Origin: Aureococcus anophagefferens
Taxonomy: Eukaryota; Sar; Pelagophyceae; Pelagomonadales; Pelagomonadaceae
Direction: 5' to 3'
Length of the DNA: 52,164 bases
NCBI RefSeq assembly: GCF_000186865.1
Contig: NW_008705563.1
Span: 1,396,838-1,449,001, forward strand
A program made the translations under genes and the position numbers. Every line of letters begins with the position of its first letter. The stretch's first letter is position 1. Shown here one piece after another: positions 1 through 9,599 of this stretch. Below the pieces are notes generated by a model. That model saw only the letters and a list, made by a program, of their open reading frames with translations, had not been told where the DNA came from and did no database searches.

Positions 1-719
1 ACCGCCGCGGCCCCGCGCGCGGAGAGGGCCCGCTTCGGCGCGCGCGGCGCGCCCGGGGGCCGCGGCGCCGGCGACGCGCCGACGGCGAAGGTCGAGGGCG
101 CGGCGCCGCGCGCGACCGCGCGCGCGCGGAGCCGCGCGTCGGCCGCGCGCTCCGCGACGGTCCGGTCGCGCGCCTCCGCGGCGAAGAGGGCGTCGCCGCG
201 GGGGCGCACGACGGGCACGGGCGGCACCCAGCGCCGCCTCGCCTCCGGCGCCGGCGCCGCGGGCGCGCCGCCGTCGCCCGCGGCCGCGGCCGCGGCCGCC
301 GCGTCGCATTGGCGCGCGTAGTCGGCGAGGTCGCGCGCGTCGCGGCGCCGCATCTCGTCGCGGCTCGGGCCCTTGGCGTTGGAGCAGCGGAAGGGCTTGC
401 GGTCGCTGCGCCGCGGCGCCGCCGCGGGCGCGGCGCCGGCGCGGTCGTGGTACCAGCGCTCCGTCGCGGCCTCCGACGCGCGGTCGTCGTCGGGCGACGG
501 CCGCTGCCCGTGGTAGTAGGTGAGGATGTACTGGTGCTCCGTGACCTCGCGCGCGCGCACGCGCTTCGCGGCCCGGGCGCGCGCGCGCTCCTCGTGCAGC
601 GCCCGCGCCCCCTGGCGCCGCGCCGCGTCGTGGATCGCCAGCAGGCCCAGGTAGCCCTTCTTCACGGCGAAGGAGCAGCCCGCGACCTCGGCCGGGCCCA
701 GGGGGCCGTAGATCGTCAT
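1..719 (-). CDS. unknown protein, 5' part only (runs off the left edge)
   Basis: A reading frame opens with ATG at 719 and stays open on the minus strand to base 1, about 239 codons, so the C-terminus lies outside the window. The protein begins MTIYGPLGPAEVAGCSFAVK and soon becomes Ala/Arg/Pro-rich and low in complexity. I recognise no domain. I checked this frame for stops through the whole stretch and found none. It is divergent from the RBR ligase gene at 941, and about 220 bp between them would hold both promoters. In GC-rich DNA long open frames arise by chance, but the more ordered first 60 residues and the fit to the alternating gene pattern favour a real gene. Confidence 0.5.
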   Translation of the reverse strand, partial: MTIYGPLGPAEVAGCSFAVKKGYLGLLAIHDAARRQGARALHEERARARAAKRVRAREVTEHQYILTYYHGQRPSPDDDRASEAATERWYHDRAGAAPAAAPRRSDRKPFRCSNAKGPSRDEMRRRDARDLADYARQCDAAAAAAAAGDGGAPAAPAPEARRRWVPPVPVVRPRGDALFAAEARDRTVAERAADARLRARAVARGAAPSTFAVGASPAPRPPGAPRAPKRALSARGAAA

Positions 720-940
720 GGCGCGCCGCGGCGCCACCGAGCCGGGGGCGCCGCGCGACCGAAAGGGACCGCGGCGGCTGCCCGAAGTCCGCCGACGATC
801 GGTGACACCAGCGGCGCTCCGCCAAGACACCACCGTTTTGGCCGGATTAATAAGATTTTTGGGGGTCAACATCTTGAGTTGGCCTCGATCATCGTTGCCG
901 ATTCGAAGCAGCCCTCGCCGTCGTTGGCGTCCACGGGCGC

Positions 941-2056
941 ATGTTAGCGAACGGGATGGTCGACGAAAACTACTTCGGCGTCGTGTCCGGCGGCGCGGAG
1001 CCGGCGCGCGTCGCCCGGACGCCCACGAAGAAGGCGCCGCGGGCCGCGCGGACGCCGCTCCAGGCCCGGGACCCGAACGCCGTCCAGGCCTTCGAGCCGG
1101 AGAAGAAGCCGCCGCCGGCGACGCCCCAGCCCGGCCGCTTCGCCTGGCTGTCGCCCGGCGTGCTGCTCAAGACGGAGCGGCGCTACGGCGCGCCGAAGAC
1201 CGTCGAGTGCGAGTGCTGCTACGAGCGCGTGCCGCCGGCCAAAGTCGTGACGTGCACCAAGGGCCAGCACGCGTGCTGCCACGGCTGCGTGTCGGCCCTC
1301 GTCCAGGCGCGCATCAGCGAGGGCTCGGCGGCGACGCTCCGCTGCATCTCGACGGCGCTCTGCGACGGCGCGATCTCCCAGGCGGGCCTCGCCGCCGCGC
1401 TCGCGTCGCCGGTGCTAAGACAACGCGACGCGATCGTCGCGCGCGCGGAGCTCGCGCGGGCGAAGCTGCCCAACATGGTCACCTGCCCCTTCTGCCCCTA
1501 CGCCGTCGTCGTCGACGACGTCGCCGCGCCGCCCCCGCGCGCCGCCGCGGGCCACGAGAGACGGCGGCTCTGGACGGACGACGGCGACGACGGCCGCGTC
1601 CGCGCGGACTCGCGCGAGGGCCGCGTCGGCGTGCTCCGCTGCCGCCACCCGCTCTGCGGCAAGGTGTCCTGCGTCGCGTGCAAGGACGAGATCGAGCCCG
1701 GCGTCGTCCACCGCTGCGTCGACCGCGACGGGACGGCCGCGGTCGACGCGGCGACGGACGAGCTCGTGCGGTCGTGCCCGTCGTGCGGCACGCGCTTCTT
1801 CAAGGACCACGGCTGCAACAAGATGCGCTGCCCGACCTGCGACGCCGAGTCCTGCTACGTCTGCCGCCAGCTCATCACGGAGCACGTGCGCTACAGCCAC
1901 TTCTGCTTCTGCGACTGCGACGTGTCGCGGCGCGGCCACATCACGCGCGCGGGCCGCCGCCAGGTGGAGACGTGCGCGTCCTGCGGCAAGTGCTCCCTCT
2001 GGCACGTCGACGACCCGTCGAAGAAGCAGAAGACGAAGCTCTGCGCGATCCAGTAA
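941..2056 (+). CDS. RBR-type E3 ubiquitin ligase, RNF216/TRIAD3-like
   Basis: 371 aa. A Cys-rich RING1 lies at about 88-141 (CECCYERVPP, then C..H..CC.GC), an in-between-RING domain at about 160-260, and RING2 at about 279-322 (SCPSCGTRFFKDHGCNKMRC). The family's catalytic Cys, which takes ubiquitin from the E2 as a thioester, corresponds to C292 in GCNKM. The tail after RING2 (HFCFCDC, then CASCGKCSLW at 345-354) matches the distinctive post-RING2 Cys cluster of RNF216, which sets it apart from parkin/ARIADNE types. The N-terminal 70 residues are basic and unstructured. The first Met (941) is used; the Met at 956 is an alternative. The stop lies only 9 bp from the convergent ABC1-kinase stop, so the 3' UTRs must overlap. 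Confidence 0.88.
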   Translation: MLANGMVDENYFGVVSGGAEPARVARTPTKKAPRAARTPLQARDPNAVQAFEPEKKPPPATPQPGRFAWLSPGVLLKTERRYGAPKTVECECCYERVPPAKVVTCTKGQHACCHGCVSALVQARISEGSAATLRCISTALCDGAISQAGLAAALASPVLRQRDAIVARAELARAKLPNMVTCPFCPYAVVVDDVAAPPPRAAAGHERRRLWTDDGDDGRVRADSREGRVGVLRCRHPLCGKVSCVACKDEIEPGVVHRCVDRDGTAAVDAATDELVRSCPSCGTRFFKDHGCNKMRCPTCDAESCYVCRQLITEHVRYSHFCFCDCDVSRRGHITRAGRRQVETCASCGKCSLWHVDDPSKKQKTKLCAIQ

Positions 2057-2065
2057 AGCGACGTG

Positions 2066-4096
2066 TTAGGACTCCTTCGTCTCCTCGCCGGGCGGCGGCT
2101 TCCGCGGCGGCGCCGCGCCGAACTCGTCCGCGAGGACGCGCGCGGCGATGCCCTGCCACTGCTTCGCGAGGGAGATGACGCGCATGGTCAGCAGGCCGAC
2201 GCCGCACAGGATGCCCGTGACGCGCCGCGCGCTGCTCATGCAGGGCGGCACGGACAGCTCCGGCGTCCGGAGGAACGCGGCCTCGGGCATCTCGTGGAGT
2301 TTGAAGTCCTTCGGCCGGTGCCAGCCCGCGAGGGCGGCCTCGTCGTGGGAGATGGGCAGGTTCACGAACTGGTCGAAGGACTGCGTCGCGTTGCGGAACA
2401 CGTTCTCGGGGAAGTGCTTCTGGTGCTGGCACTGGAAGCCCGCGGGCGGCATGGCCTCGAGCGCGGCGAAGACCGCGGCCTTGTCGCCGCGGTAGAGCGC
2501 GTGGACGATCGTCGCGATGGACCGGCGCTCCTCCGGCTCGAAGGCGCGGACCTGGCCGTAGTCGATGAGGCCGAGGCGGCCGCCGTCGAGCACGAGCACG
2601 TTGCCCGGGTGCGGGTCGAGGTTCACGAGGCCGTCGCTCAGCAGCTGGTGGCCGTGGACCTCGACGAGCGTGTCGACGAGCTCCTCGAGGCGCACGTCCG
2701 GCGGCACGAGGGGCGCCGCCTTGTCCGCGGCGCCCGCGTCGGGGAGCCACGTGTCCCGGTCGAGGCGGCCCATGGCGACGCCGACGCGCGCGACGGCGTT
2801 CGTGAGCCGCGGCGCGCGCTCGCGGTACAGGTTCACCCGGAGCTTCTCCAGGTTCGGCCCGCCGCCCGTCTCCACGTCGCCGAGCGTGTCCTCCTCGAGC
2901 CCGAGCTCCACCTCCTCCGGCGGCTCCTCGCCGCCGTGCTCGCGGCGGTAGAGCGCGTCGTCGCGGTCCTGCTTCGCCTGCTTCTGGACGAACATCTTCA
3001 TCTTTAACACGTCGTCGAAGCCGTAGAACTTGGCCCGCTCCTCGAGGTGCTCATTGATGACGTTCTTCAGCGAGGGCCCCTCGAGGTACTGCATCGCGAG
3101 CACGCACGGCGACACGAGGCCCGGCACGGGCTGCGGCACGACGACGCGCGATGGCGCGAAGCCCGCCTTCGCCATGTTCGCGCCCACGGTCTTCAAATTC
3201 CAGGCCTCGCGCGTGAAGTCGAGCTCCTCGAGGTGGCGCTCCTGCAAATCGTAGATCGCGTCGAGCGCGTCCTGCTTCGCGACGAGCTCCGCGATGTAGA
3301 CGATGTTCTCGAAGTCGACGCGGTAGAGCCGCGCGATCTCCGGGTACTGGATCTTCACGACGACCGTGCGGTCCGCGCCGGCGGCGAGCCAGGGGCACTC
3401 GCCCGCGACGCTCGTCGCGAACGCCTCGCTGAGCGTCGCCTTGTGCGCCTGCGCGATGGACGCGGACCCCACGGGCTCCCGCGCGAAGTCCTCGAAGAGG
3501 TCGTCGACGGTCTTGCCCGTGTCGTCGAGGATGATCGCCGCGACGGCCTCGTAGCTCCGCGGCGGCGTCGCGTCCTGGAGCGGCTCCAAGGCGACGACGT
3601 AGGGCTGCGCGAGCAAAAAGGAGAAGGTGGACCCGGCGATCTGGCCCATCTTGATGAAGATGCCGCCGAGCGAGATGCACGCGTCGTAGATCTTGGGCGC
3701 CGCCTTGACGTGGAAGGCGTCGTAGGCCTTGCGCGCGCGGTCGTCGCTCCACTTCTCGAGCTTCGCGCGCTTCTCGAGGAGCTTCCACTCGGCGACGAGG
3801 GGGCCCAGCGCCTTGTAGAAGGCGTAGGTGCGCCAGAAGCCCTCCGACGCGTAGATGCGGTAGCCCTGGTCGCAGCAGTAGCAGAAGAGGCAGAAGAAGC
3901 CCACGGCGAGCGCGGCGCCGAGCGCGCCGCCGGCCGCAAAGGCCTGGACGAGGAAGTAGAGCGCGATGGACATGACCATGAAGCAGAGGGCGCAGGCCTG
4001 GAGCTTGTGCGTCGCCAGCCATCGTCGCAGCGACGGCTTCTCCCGCGCCGCGAGCGGCGTCGACGCCGGCGGCGCCGGCGCCGGCGCCTCGCCCAT
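2066..4096 (-). CDS. ABC1/ADCK (UbiB-family) atypical protein kinase
   Basis: 676 aa, single exon. Two hydrophobic segments at about 33-53 and 57-75 suggest membrane anchoring. The family-specific KxGQ motif is at about 149-152 (FIKMGQ), followed by a QDATPP segment, the Ala-rich loop (GSASIAQAH, 210-218) that replaces the glycine-rich loop, and the ATP-site Lys in VVVKIQ (about 248). The catalytic and metal-binding part is near 490-512 (DPHPGN, then IDYG in place of DFG). These proteins act in ubiquinone or plastid prenyl-lipid metabolism in mitochondria and plastids; which organelle applies here cannot be read, because there is no clear transit peptide before the first membrane segment. The C-terminal tail is Pro/Glu-rich. 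Confidence 0.9.
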   Translation of the reverse strand: MGEAPAPAPPASTPLAAREKPSLRRWLATHKLQACALCFMVMSIALYFLVQAFAAGGALGAALAVGFFCLFCYCCDQGYRIYASEGFWRTYAFYKALGPLVAEWKLLEKRAKLEKWSDDRARKAYDAFHVKAAPKIYDACISLGGIFIKMGQIAGSTFSFLLAQPYVVALEPLQDATPPRSYEAVAAIILDDTGKTVDDLFEDFAREPVGSASIAQAHKATLSEAFATSVAGECPWLAAGADRTVVVKIQYPEIARLYRVDFENIVYIAELVAKQDALDAIYDLQERHLEELDFTREAWNLKTVGANMAKAGFAPSRVVVPQPVPGLVSPCVLAMQYLEGPSLKNVINEHLEERAKFYGFDDVLKMKMFVQKQAKQDRDDALYRREHGGEEPPEEVELGLEEDTLGDVETGGGPNLEKLRVNLYRERAPRLTNAVARVGVAMGRLDRDTWLPDAGAADKAAPLVPPDVRLEELVDTLVEVHGHQLLSDGLVNLDPHPGNVLVLDGGRLGLIDYGQVRAFEPEERRSIATIVHALYRGDKAAVFAALEAMPPAGFQCQHQKHFPENVFRNATQSFDQFVNLPISHDEAALAGWHRPKDFKLHEMPEAAFLRTPELSVPPCMSSARRVTGILCGVGLLTMRVISLAKQWQGIAARVLADEFGAAPPRKPPPGEETKES

Positions 4097-4318
4097 GGCG
4101 CGGGGCGGGACGGCGCGCCGATGCGCTTTCGTGCGGTCCTAGGACGGCGTCTCAGTGCCGTCGGCCGGGCCGCCGGCGCGCCATGGGCGCTGCAACGCGG
4201 CCGCTCCCTCACGGTCTAGTGTTTTCTCGTAATATTGTCCGGCCCATCATGCATCTCAAACTTAAAAACTTTTTACGATTGTTACAAATCTTCAAGCACG
4301 ACATTTTGTTAAAAAGCC

Positions 4319-7300
4319 TCAGGCGCGCGCGCGGTTCTGGAGCGTGTGGTAGACGCCGCGCTTCTCGAGGAGGGACGCGTGCGTGCCGCTCTCGGCGCAG
4401 GTGCCGCCGACCATGACGACGATCTGGTCCGAGTCCTCGATCGTCGAGAGGCGGTGCGCGACGACGAGCGTCGTGCGGCCCGCGCGCGCCTGCTCGAGCG
4501 CCTCCTGGACGAGCTTCTCGGACCGCGAGTCGAGCGCCGACGTCGCCTCGTCGAGGAGCAGGAGCTTCGGGTCGCGGACGAGCGCGCGCGCGATGGCGAC
4601 GCGCTGCTTCTGGCCGCCCGAGAGCCGGCCGCCGCGGGGCCCGAGGCCGTCGGTCCACGCGACGCGCCCGTCGAGCAGGAAGTCGAGCTTCGCCAGCGCC
4701 GCGACCTCGGCGAGCGCGCCGTCCGTCGCGTCCGGCGCGCCGTAGCGCACGTTGTCCGCGAGGCTCGCGTCGAAGAGCACGGGCTCCTGGCCGACGAAGC
4801 CGAGGATGGACCGCAGGTACGCGACGTCGTAGCTGGCCAGCGCCGCGCCGCCGAGGGTCACGGCCCCCGCCGACGGCTCGTAGAAGCGCTGGACGAGCTG
4901 GATGATCGTCGACTTGCCCGAGCCCGACGGCCCCACGAACGCGCACGTCGACGACGCCGGCACGCGCAGGCACAGCCCGTCCAAGACCAGGGCCTCGCGG
5001 CGCGCCGGGTAGGCGAAGGACACGGCGTCGAAGACCAGGTCCAGGCCCGCGAGCTCCCTGGCGCCGCCGGAGTCGGCCGTCGCGTCGACGGCGGAGTCGC
5101 GGTCGAGGACCGCGAAAACGTCGAACGCGGCGATCTTCGCCTTGTTCGCGTCCTGGGCGAAGATCGCCGACGACCCGGCCCCGAAGGCGCCGAACATGAT
5201 GCAGAACAGGGCCTTCCACATGTCCGTGGGCGAGCACCAGCCCTCGTCGACGCAGACGGGGCCGAACGCGAAGACGACCAAATAAAGCGTGAAGATGATG
5301 GCCATGCCCAGGCCGTAGGCGACGCCGCCCTTCCAGGCGGCGCCCACCTTCTCCGCGGCCACGGCGTCCGTGATTTTCGCGAACCGCGCGAGCACGTCGG
5401 CCTCCGCGCGCGCCGCGCGGACCGTCCTCACGTGTAAGACCTGGGCAGCAAAAGGGTGATTCAACGTCGCTTCAACGTGAGTTTTCCGCGCGCGCGCGTT
5501 CCGGAAAAAGCATCCACGCTTCGAGACCGTTCCGAGAGATGATTGCTCGTCCAAAAGTCAGCCGAAACGAGTGGAAAACGGCCGAGATATGAGCCTTTGA
5601 AGTTGGGAATTTCGCTCTCTTTTGCTGCCCTGTGCAAGACCGCCTCGGACGCGACGGCGGACGCGCCCGAGTGCGCGCCGCCGGACTCGCCACCGTCGCC
5701 CATGATGAGCTTGAAGACAAAGGCCATGGACATCATGATGACGGGGATCATCGCGAGCATCGCCAGGCTCAGGCGCCAGCACGCGCGCAGCGCGAGCGCG
5801 AGCCCGAACAAAATCGCGCACGCCGACGACACCGCGCCGCCGAGGCCCAGGCCCGTCACGCCCGCGACGAGCTGCGTCTGCTTCGAGAGGGCCGCCGTCA
5901 GCGCGCCCGAGCTGTGGTCCGGCGCGTCGAAGAAGCCGATCTCCATCTTCACGAGCGCCGCGAGGTACCGGCCCCGCGCGACGGCCGTCATCTGCTCCTG
6001 GATGTAGCGATAAATGCCCATCTTCGAGAAGACGCCGACGAACTGGAGCACGGCGATGGCGACGAAGGCCAGCGCGTTCCGGTTCGCCTCGCGCCGCAGC
6101 GGCGAGTTCGTGTCCCTCGGCCGGTACTTGTCGCACTCCGTCTGCTCCCAGCAGTAGTCCGTCGCGTTCGCGTCGTCCGTCGCGCAGCGCGGGGGGCACT
6201 TGTAGGGGAGGTAGAAGTCGGTCATGGCCTCGCTCAGCACGTAGCCCTGGAGCGGCATCGCGATGCCGTCGACGCAGCACGCCAGAAGCGCGAGCGGGAA
6301 CAGGAGCTTCACCTTCTTCGACGCGAACTCGCCGAAGATGCGCGACATGGGCGCCTCGTACTTGAGCTCGGCGAGCTCCTTGAGCTTGGCGGCCTCGCGG
6401 TCGTCGTCGTTCATCGGCGCGGCGGACGCGGACGACTCGGCGCGGACCTTTTCGGACGCGGCGTCGCTCGCGGACCGCGGCGCGGACTCGAGGCGCTCGA
6501 GGGCCTCCGGTTCCGGGCTGCTGCCGGGGGCGTCGGGCTCGTGGACGGCGTCCTGGGCCGCCGTGAGCTTGTGGTAGATGCCCTCCCGTTTCACGAGCTC
6601 CGCGTGCGTGCCCGCCTCGGCGACGACGCCGCCGGAAACCACGAAGATGGCGTCCGCGTTGCGCACCGTCGACAGGCGGTGGGACACGGAGAGCGTCGTC
6701 ATGCCGCCGCGCTCCTGGAGGTGGTCCAGCGTCGACTGGACGAGCTTCTCGCTCGCGTTGTCGAGCGCGGACGTCGCCTCGTCGAGGAGCAGGAGGCTCG
6801 GCGTCGTGAGGAGCGCGCGCGCGATGGCGACGCGCTGCTTCTGGCCGCCGCTCAGGGCGCCGCCGCCCTGGCCCACGGCCGTGTCGAAGCCCTCGGGCAG
6901 GCCGTCGACGAACTCCAACGCCTCGGCCATCTTCGCGGCCGCGCGGCACCGCTCCGTCGACGCGGCCTTGTCGGAGACGCGGATGTTCTCGAGGATGGAC
7001 CCCTGGAAGAGCACGGGCTCCTGGCCGACGTAGCCCAAGGTCCTCCGCCAGCGCGCGACGCCCAGCGTCCGCAGATCCGCGCCGTCGACGAGGATCGCGC
7101 CGCCCGACGGGTCGTAGAAGCGCAGCAGGAGCTGCACGACCGTCGACTTGCCGGAGCCGCTCTCGCCGACGAACGCGACCTTCTGGCCCCGCTTGATGGC
7201 GCAGGACACGCCGGCGAGGACCTCGACGTCGCGGCGCGACGGGTAGGCGAAGCGGACGCCGTCGAAGCGCAATTCGTCGACCGCGAGCGGCGCTTCCTCG

Positions 7301-8397
7301 GCGCCGCCGCCCGTCGGCCCCGGCTCGATGGCGCTCGACGCCTCGAGCACGCCGAAGAGGTTCGCGCCCGCGGCGAGGCCGCCGACGATGACGTTCAGAG
7401 GCATGGCCGCGTCGGAGACGGAGGACACGCCGATGATCGCCGCGAAGAAGACCTCGATGACGTCGCCGCCGCCGTCGAAGACCGCCGCGTCGCCCTGGCG
7501 GAACAAGTAGCGGCCGGAGAACCAGAAGGCCGCCGCGTAGGAGAGGCCAAAGGCCGAGAACAGCCAGGCGAAGCCCGAGGCCGCGTAGAGGCCGCCGACC
7601 GTGCCGCCGCGCGCCGCGCCGTCGAGCAGCGCCTCGTAGCGCGCGCGCTCGCGCCGCTCCGCGCCGAACGCGGCGACGGTGCGCATGCTGAAGAGCACCT
7701 CCTCGGCGACGGCGCCCGCGCGCGCGTACCAGGACTGCTCCGCCTCGAGCCGGGCGCCCTTGGCGATGAGCAGCGCCGACAGCGCCATGACGGGCAGGAA
7801 GCAGATGATCACGAGGCTCAGCTGCCAGCCCTTGACCAGGCCGACGACCATGCCCGAGACGAACTGGCCCAGGGGGACGACGACGAGCCCGAACTTGGGC
7901 CCGATGGCGTCGACGACCTTGGCGCACTCCACGGCCATGCGCGTCGGCAGCGCCGCGGCGTCGTGGACGTCGAACCACGCCTGGTCCCGCGTGAGCGCGG
8001 CCTCGAGGTACGCGCGCCGGAGCCGCGCGCCCTGGCGCTGGCTGCTCCACTCGAGGAGGCCCGAGTGCGTCGTCGCCGTGATGAAGATGAAGACCATGAG
8101 GAAGCCCATCATCTTGAGCGGCTCGCGCATCTCGCGCGCGTAGCTCCCGTCCTCCTCGCCGCCCATCGCGTCCGTCGCGTCGCCGAGGATGACCGTGAAC
8201 ATGGGCATGGACGACCCCTGGAGCAGCGCGAAGACGCAGGAGATCCCGATGGCCAGCGAGTCCTTCTCGTCGCGGAATTTGAAGAGTTTCTTGAAGGGGA
8301 TCGTCGGCGGCGTCGGCGCGGCGACCGCCTCGGCGCCCTCCTCCTTGACCGGCGCGACGGCCTGGTACCTGCCTTCTTTTGCCGGGGCGAGCTCCAT
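4319..8397 (-). CDS. full-length ABCB (P-glycoprotein-type) transporter, two exons
   Basis: Exon 1 is 8397-5641 and exon 2 is 5440-4319, joined in phase 0 to give 1292 aa, the usual size of a full ABCB exporter (TMD1-NBD1-TMD2-NBD2). NBD1 shows GESGSGKST (about 410), LSGGQKQRVAIARAL (about 512) and LLLLDEATSALD; NBD2 shows GPSGSGKST (about 1087) and a second LSGGQKQR and LLLLDEATSALD. Each TMD has several hydrophobic helices. The only intron (5441-5640) is a family A introner inside the TMD2 coding region; splicing restores SEAVLHVRTV, which matches the family's EA..N(I/V)RTV pattern. Start: MELAPAKEG at 8397 has G at -3 and +4. An upstream in-frame Met at 8457 would add 20 residues read from a 46-bp tandem repeat and is less likely. 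Likely a membrane lipid or drug exporter; substrate unknown. Confidence 0.93.
5441..5632 (-). mobile_element. family A introner forming the ABC-transporter intron
   Basis: 192-bp element in sense orientation. Target-site duplication on the minus strand: GTCTTGCA (5640-5633) upstream and GTCTTACA (5440-5433) downstream, 7/8 identical. Terminal inverted repeats: 5' CAGGGCAGCAAAAG, and the reverse complement of the 3' end is CTGGGCAGCAAAAG. The intron spans 5441-5640 (200 nt). Its GT donor is the first dinucleotide of the upstream duplication and its AG acceptor is the last two bases of the element. Removing both restores the codon order exactly. No transposase is encoded, so the element is non-autonomous. 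Confidence 0.93.
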
Positions 8398-8415
8398 TGC
8401 GCGCGAGCTGCCAAA

Positions 8416-8507
8416 GGCGCTGGGAACGGCGCCGGTTGCTGCTGCAGGCCAAGACAAGAGCGGCGCTGGGAACGGTGCCGGTTGCTGCTGCCGGCCAAGA
8501 CACGAGC
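8416..8507. repeat. 46-bp tandem repeat, two copies, between divergent genes
   Basis: The unit beginning GGCGCTGGGAACGG(C/T)GCCGG occurs at 8416 and again at 8462, a period of 46 bp, and continues into AGG/CGGCCAAGACA. Short GAGCTGCCA echoes flank it (8405 and 8504). It lies in the leader between the ABC-transporter start (8397, -) and the glycosyltransferase start (8586, +). It is translated only if the less likely upstream ABC start is used. Confidence 0.8.
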
Positions 8508-8585
8508 TGCCACAAGCACGGTGAATCGCTGTCCATCAACATCTCGTCAACGAGCCGGAACCACGGGCTTGGCTGCCCCACGACG

Positions 8586-9584
8586 ATGGCGGTCATCCGC
8601 TACAGCGCCCTGTTTTTGGCAGCGACGCTCGCCGCATCGTCGGCGACGAACGCGACGAACGCGCTCGTCGTCGTCTGCTTCGCCGATCCGGCCATCTCGA
8701 CGAAGCGCCACAGCGTCGCGTCCCACGTGAAGGGCTGCCAGATCACGGTCGCCTCCTTCCGCCTGGCGAACCCGGCGGATCTGATTTATGTGATCACGCC
8801 GCGCGACGACATGGTCGACCCCGTGATTCAGCGCATCGCGGCGAGGGACGCCGGCTGGCGCATCGTCGCCGTCGGCGACGGCCCGTTCGCGACGGATTCG
8901 GGAGGATCCGTGCCGCTCCGGGGGTCGGACGGCCGCTTCTCGGGCAACTGCCTGCGCCACGTCTGGTACGCGTCCGTGCTGCGGTCCATGCCGGACAGCG
9001 TCGAGCGCGTCATGGTCGCCGACGGCTCCGACGTCTTCTTCCAGCGCGACCCGTTCGACCTGTCGCGCCGCTACGGCGCGGCGGAGCTCCTCTTCTTCGG
9101 CGACCGCGGCGACACGTTCCCCGAGGGCGAGCGCTACTTCCGCCAGCGGCTCGACGAGTGCGCCGACGACGCGCGGAAGGCGCCCGCGCTGCTGGACGCA
9201 GTGCAGGACGCGTTCGGCGGCGTCTACGCGAACGGCGGCATCTTCCTCGGCGGCCGACGAGCCGTGCTGAGCCTCGCGGAGGAGGTCGTGCGCTCCGCCG
9301 AGGCCTGCGGCTACTGGGAGTCGGACCAGGGGCTCGTCAACTACGCGCGGTACCTCGAGGCGGAGCGGCGGGGCCGCGACAAAGTCGTCTGCTTCCCGGA
9401 CATGGCCCACTCCGTGTCCATGGGCCACTACGCCTGGCCGTCGCGCAACGCGAACGACGAGCTCACGAACGCGCACACGGGCGAGGTCCTCCACATCGTC
9501 CACCAGTACTACACGCGCCAGCACAAGAACAACCTCCAGATCTACTACGCCAAGGTCGCGCCCTGGCTCCGTAAGTTCCGGTAG
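8586..9584 (+). CDS. secreted/Golgi glycosyltransferase-like protein
   Basis: 332 aa from ATG 8586 (context CGACGATGGC). The first roughly 26 residues (MAVIRYSALFLAATLAASSA) form a signal peptide or anchor. At about 140-155 the segment VADGSDVFFQRDPFDLS resembles the D-x-D metal-binding region of nucleotide-sugar transferases that fold as GT-A. Later NGGIFLGG and SDQGLVNYARYL fit the substrate-binding part of such enzymes, and HIVHQYYTR near the end resembles the C-terminal His seen in many of them. A longer in-frame start at 8379 would read the tandem repeat and is rejected. The stop is 15 bp from the convergent GH54 stop. The exact sugar and GT family are not determinable here. Confidence 0.72.
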   Translation: MAVIRYSALFLAATLAASSATNATNALVVVCFADPAISTKRHSVASHVKGCQITVASFRLANPADLIYVITPRDDMVDPVIQRIAARDAGWRIVAVGDGPFATDSGGSVPLRGSDGRFSGNCLRHVWYASVLRSMPDSVERVMVADGSDVFFQRDPFDLSRRYGAAELLFFGDRGDTFPEGERYFRQRLDECADDARKAPALLDAVQDAFGGVYANGGIFLGGRRAVLSLAEEVVRSAEACGYWESDQGLVNYARYLEAERRGRDKVVCFPDMAHSVSMGHYAWPSRNANDELTNAHTGEVLHIVHQYYTRQHKNNLQIYYAKVAPWLRKFR

Positions 9585-9599
9585 GTCGCGATGCCGTTG

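Noticed and set aside
5632..8730. 1032-codon plus-strand frame over the ABC transporter
   Set aside because: Antisense shadow of the transporter, Arg/Glu-rich with no domain; the minus strand has all ABC motifs.
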